Source: Pseudofrankia asymbiotica (lineage in GTDB: Bacteria > Actinomycetota > Actinomycetes > Frankiales > Frankiaceae). From it: a stretch of DNA of 8,587 nt. Position numbers and translations under genes: made by a program. Shown here one piece after another: positions 6,551-8,587 of this stretch. Under the pieces are notes generated by a model, which ran no database searches, was not told the DNA's origin, and was given only the letters and a program-made list of their open reading frames with translations. How positions within the stretch are numbered: position 1 is the stretch's first letter; every line of letters starts with the position of its first letter. The stretch covers positions 67,959 to 76,545 of the forward strand of contig NZ_MOMC01000032.1 of NCBI RefSeq assembly GCF_001983105.1, read 5' to 3'.

Positions 6551-6609
6551 ATGTCGATCTGGGCAAACCGGGACGATCCCGGCGCGGTCTCGAGTTATTC
6601 AGCAGTCTC
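6497..6609. mobile_element. 113-bp MITE-like element with CTAG target duplications
   Basis: A short element bounded by perfect 12-bp terminal inverted repeats, GAGACTGCTGAA (6497-6508) and TTCAGCAGTCTC (6598-6609). After one mismatch the match continues for two more bases. It is flanked on both sides by CTAG (6493-6496 and 6610-6613), the expected signature of a target-site duplication. It is too small to encode a transposase, so it is non-autonomous. An internal CCGGGA-cga-TCCCGG hairpin lies at 6568-6582. Its ends differ from those of the adjacent IS701-family element, so it must have been mobilised by a different transposase. Confidence 0.75.
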
Positions 6610-6613
6610 CTAG

Positions 6614-6632
6614 TACTACAGCCCCAGTGATC
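6614..6632 (+). repeat. Left terminal inverted repeat of the IS
   Basis: TACTACAGCCCCAGTGATC. It matches the reverse complement of the right end except for three central bases (CCC here, TTA there). Confidence 0.9.
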
Positions 6633-6731
6633 GCCGCGTGGTCTCTTCCCGGGGTGGCGGCGTGGCGGTAGGTGTGAGGCGGCCACCGCGTGGTTCTCCG
6701 TGGTTTTGTGAGAAACAACAAAGAGGCTGCG

Positions 6732-8141
6732 GTGGCCGCGGGTGACAGTGTAATCGGGGTGGACGTGGCGGTGTGGGAGGCGGGGCTTGAGGACCTGCTC
6801 GGCCGGGTCGCGGGCTGCTTCCCGAACGAGCAGCCGAGAGCGCAGGCCCGGGCGTATGTGGCGGGGCTGCTGTCGCGGACGGAGCGGAAGAACGGGTGGA
6901 CGCTCGCGGAGTTCTCCCGGGATTCCGGGCCGCAGAAGATGCAGCGGTTGTTGAACGAATATGCCTGGAACGCGGATGCGGTGCGGGACATAGTCGCGGC
7001 GTATGTGGCCGAGAACCTGGTCGAGCCGGACGGGGTGCTGGTCGTGGACGAGACTGGATTCCTGAAGAAGGGTGACCGGTCGGCCGGGGTCCAGCGGCAG
7101 TATTCCGGAACCGCGGGGCGGATCGAGAACTGCCAGTTGGGCGTCTTCGCCGCCTATGTCTCTGGAAAGGGGCGGGCTTTCGTCGACCGGGAGCTCTACC
7201 TTCCGGCGAGCTGGACCGACGACCGGGCCCGGCGTGGGGCGGCCGGGGTGCCGCGCCGGGTCGGTTTCGCGACGAAGCCCCTGCTCGCCCTCGACATGAT
7301 CCGCCGGTTCCGGCTGACCTGCCGGACGCTGCGCTGGGTCGCCGGGGACGAGGCCTACGGCGCGGATCCGGAGCTGCGGGACTGGCTGGAAGAACACCAG
7401 ATCGGCTTCGTGCTCGGGATCCGCCGCGATCTGGAGGTGACCACGGCCGTCGGCCGCCGCCGCGTCGACGAACTCGCCGCCCCGGTCCCGAGCGACGCCT
7501 GGGAGATCTATTCGGCCGCGGACGGGTCGAAAGGCCCACGGCTGTATGACTGGGCGCTGGTCGACACGACCGACCGCGCCGGGTTCGAGAACCGTCCGCA
7601 CCAGGTCCTCATTCGCCGTGGCCGTGACCAGAAACGCGAACTCGCGTTCTTCCTGACCCACAGCCCGACGCCGGTCCCGCTCGCGACTCTGGTCACTGTC
7701 GCGGGCCGCCGATGGGGCATAGAGGAATGTTTCCAGTCCGGAAAGAACGAGGTCGGCCTCGACCACTACCAGGTCCGGCTCTACCACGGCTGGTACCGAC
7801 ACATCACCCTCGCGATGCTCACCCACGCCTGGCTCGCCGTCACCGCCGCGAGAAGCCGCACCGATTCCCCCGCGGGAACACCGACGACGGCCGCCACCGG
7901 ATACCAGCGCCTTTCCGACAGTATTCCAATCGCCGACCGGGCCGCCCCGGACAAGAACCTGATGATCCCGTTCACGCTCAACGAAATCCGTCACCTCATC
8001 GCGCTACTCCGCGAGGAGCACCTGCCCGCCGCGCTCGTCACCAAGTGGTCGAACTGGCGCCGACGCCACCAGGCGACCGCCCGCCACTACCACTTCCGCC
8101 GACGGATCCACGCCGCGCAGCCAGCCGCCACACCAGCCTGA
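6732..8141 (+). CDS. IS701-family DDE transposase
   Basis: A transposase of about 469 aa (RNase H-like DDE_5 fold) that cuts and joins the element's ends. Numbered from GTG 6732, the acidic triad is Asp106 in VLVVDETGFLKKG, Asp206 in WVAGDEAYG, and Glu331 or Glu332 in RRWGIEECFQSGKNEVGLDHYQVR. The last is the family's signature E-K region and is followed by the conserved WYRHITLAMLTHAWLA helix. The C-terminal NEIRHLIALL segment and basic SNWRRRHQATARHYHFRRR tail are also usual. The start is uncertain: the frame is open from GTG 6690, but AAAGAGG (6720-6726) sits five bases before GTG 6732, and family members usually start roughly 10 residues before the conserved VWEAGLEDLL. There is no frameshift or internal stop. 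Confidence 0.92.
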   Translation: MAAGDSVIGVDVAVWEAGLEDLLGRVAGCFPNEQPRAQARAYVAGLLSRTERKNGWTLAEFSRDSGPQKMQRLLNEYAWNADAVRDIVAAYVAENLVEPDGVLVVDETGFLKKGDRSAGVQRQYSGTAGRIENCQLGVFAAYVSGKGRAFVDRELYLPASWTDDRARRGAAGVPRRVGFATKPLLALDMIRRFRLTCRTLRWVAGDEAYGADPELRDWLEEHQIGFVLGIRRDLEVTTAVGRRRVDELAAPVPSDAWEIYSAADGSKGPRLYDWALVDTTDRAGFENRPHQVLIRRGRDQKRELAFFLTHSPTPVPLATLVTVAGRRWGIEECFQSGKNEVGLDHYQVRLYHGWYRHITLAMLTHAWLAVTAARSRTDSPAGTPTTAATGYQRLSDSIPIADRAAPDKNLMIPFTLNEIRHLIALLREEHLPAALVTKWSNWRRRHQATARHYHFRRRIHAAQPAATPA

Positions 8142-8162
8142 CACCATCCAACACCACTACAA

Positions 8163-8181
8163 GATCACTGTAACTGTAGTA
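8163..8181 (-). repeat. Right terminal inverted repeat of the IS
   Basis: On the minus strand it reads TACTACAGTTACAGTGATC, 16 of 19 bases identical to the left end. It begins 21 bp after the transposase stop and is followed directly by CTAG. Confidence 0.9.
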
Positions 8182-8185
8182 CTAG

Positions 8186-8587
8186 GGCACGTCGAAGACC
8201 GCCTTCCGCCAGTACGCGAAGAGCCCGTCGGTGACGGAGTTCCACCTCTCGCTCGAGAGGAGCCGGTTACATGGCCACTCCCGGTTATGACGGTGCTGTC
8301 CGCGGTTGCTGACGGTGGTGTACGAACTAGTTTCTTCTACACGTGAGTAGCTTTATTTCGTGGGCATGCCGCGGAGTACAGGGCCGTGTGCGGCTGATAT
8401 GCCCGAAGCGGTGTCGCTGACCACGGCGTGGAACTTCGGCCGAGTCGCGGGATACGTTGCGTGACGGTTTCTCGGTAGAGCGGCGAAGCGTCCCGGGGAT
8501 CAGAAGCCACTATCCCAGGGATGGCGCGGGACTGTATGCGGATTACTCAGGGAGATCTTTGCCGCCCGTGGGTTGCCGTGATGACAG
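8186..8587. other. Lower-GC flank without a confident gene
   Basis: These 402 bases beyond the IS contain no convincing complete gene. By hand count 222 of 360 bases (8221-8580) are G or C, about 62%, clearly below the neighbouring genes. All six frames are broken into short pieces. The stretch 8186-8250 does have G or C at third positions, in a plus frame and its antisense partner, which suggests the end of a former gene. Beyond about 8270 this bias fades. Weak features seen: a 13-codon frame at 8271-8312 behind GAGAGGAG, a promoter-like TTGCTG (8306-8311) / TAGTTT (8328-8333) pair with 16-bp spacing, and an imperfect 9-bp inverted repeat near 8493-8521. It may be a degraded gene, an old mobile-element remnant or a structured RNA. 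Confidence 0.5.

Larger units (their letters stand above)
6614..8181 (+). mobile_element. IS701-family insertion sequence, complete
   Basis: A 1568-bp element with 19-bp imperfect terminal inverted repeats (16 of 19 identical), flanked by CTAG at 6610-6613 and 8182-8185. The IS701 family is known for 4-bp YTAR target duplications, and CTAG fits. It carries one intact transposase gene with all catalytic acidic residues, so it looks potentially active. Its left CTAG is also the right-hand CTAG of the small element at 6497-6609. The transposase points the same way as the upstream two-component operon. Confidence 0.92.

Noticed and set aside
6531..7994. A 487-codon antisense frame across the transposase gene.
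   Set aside because: It is a shadow: the plus-strand frame has the DDE residues and family motifs, and the antisense frame crosses the IS end and the small element.
8366..8464. A 32-residue plus-strand frame starting MPRSTGPCAADMPEAV.
   Set aside because: It has no ribosome-binding site and mixed third-position composition, and I know no homologue. It is too short to call, though a search would be cheap.

Overview
The window is very GC-rich (about 70-75% over the genes, G or C at nearly every third codon position). It carries a PknB-type Ser/Thr kinase with a secreted FN3-like tail, GTG starts and an IS701-family insertion sequence. Together these point to a filamentous actinomycete; a Frankia-type genome would fit, but the sequence alone does not prove the genus.

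Layout. (1) 1-399 (+): 3' end of an unrecognised gene with an Asp/Arg-rich tail. It converges on (2) 499-2760 (-), a membrane-spanning Ser/Thr kinase, with a perfect hairpin between them at 454-481. (3) 2899-3834 (+): an aldo/keto reductase, divergent from the kinase. A very strong hairpin (3880-3919) separates it from (4) 3926-4312 (-), a small exported protein of unknown function. (5) Divergent from that protein, 4460-5134 and 5134-6477 (+) form an OmpR-type response regulator / histidine kinase operon with a one-base TGATG junction. The shared gap between (4) and (5) holds four CTTCAGG-like half-sites, arranged as two tandem pairs facing opposite genes. (6) Fifteen bases after the sensor-kinase stop comes a mobile-element pile-up: CTAG, a 113-bp MITE-like element, CTAG, a 1568-bp IS701-family element, CTAG. 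(7) 8186-8587 is a lower-GC flank (about 62% by hand count over 8221-8580) with no confident gene.

How the genes may work together. The most coherent unit is the two-component system plus the divergent exported protein. The operator layout suggests the regulator controls both its own operon and the exported protein, which may be an envelope effector or a ligand/modulator of the sensor. The Ser/Thr kinase and the reductase are each self-contained transcription units whose substrates cannot be read from sequence.

No wholly new multi-gene system was found. The best leads are the divergent operator with its exported partner, and the shared-target stacking of two unrelated mobile elements at one CTAG.
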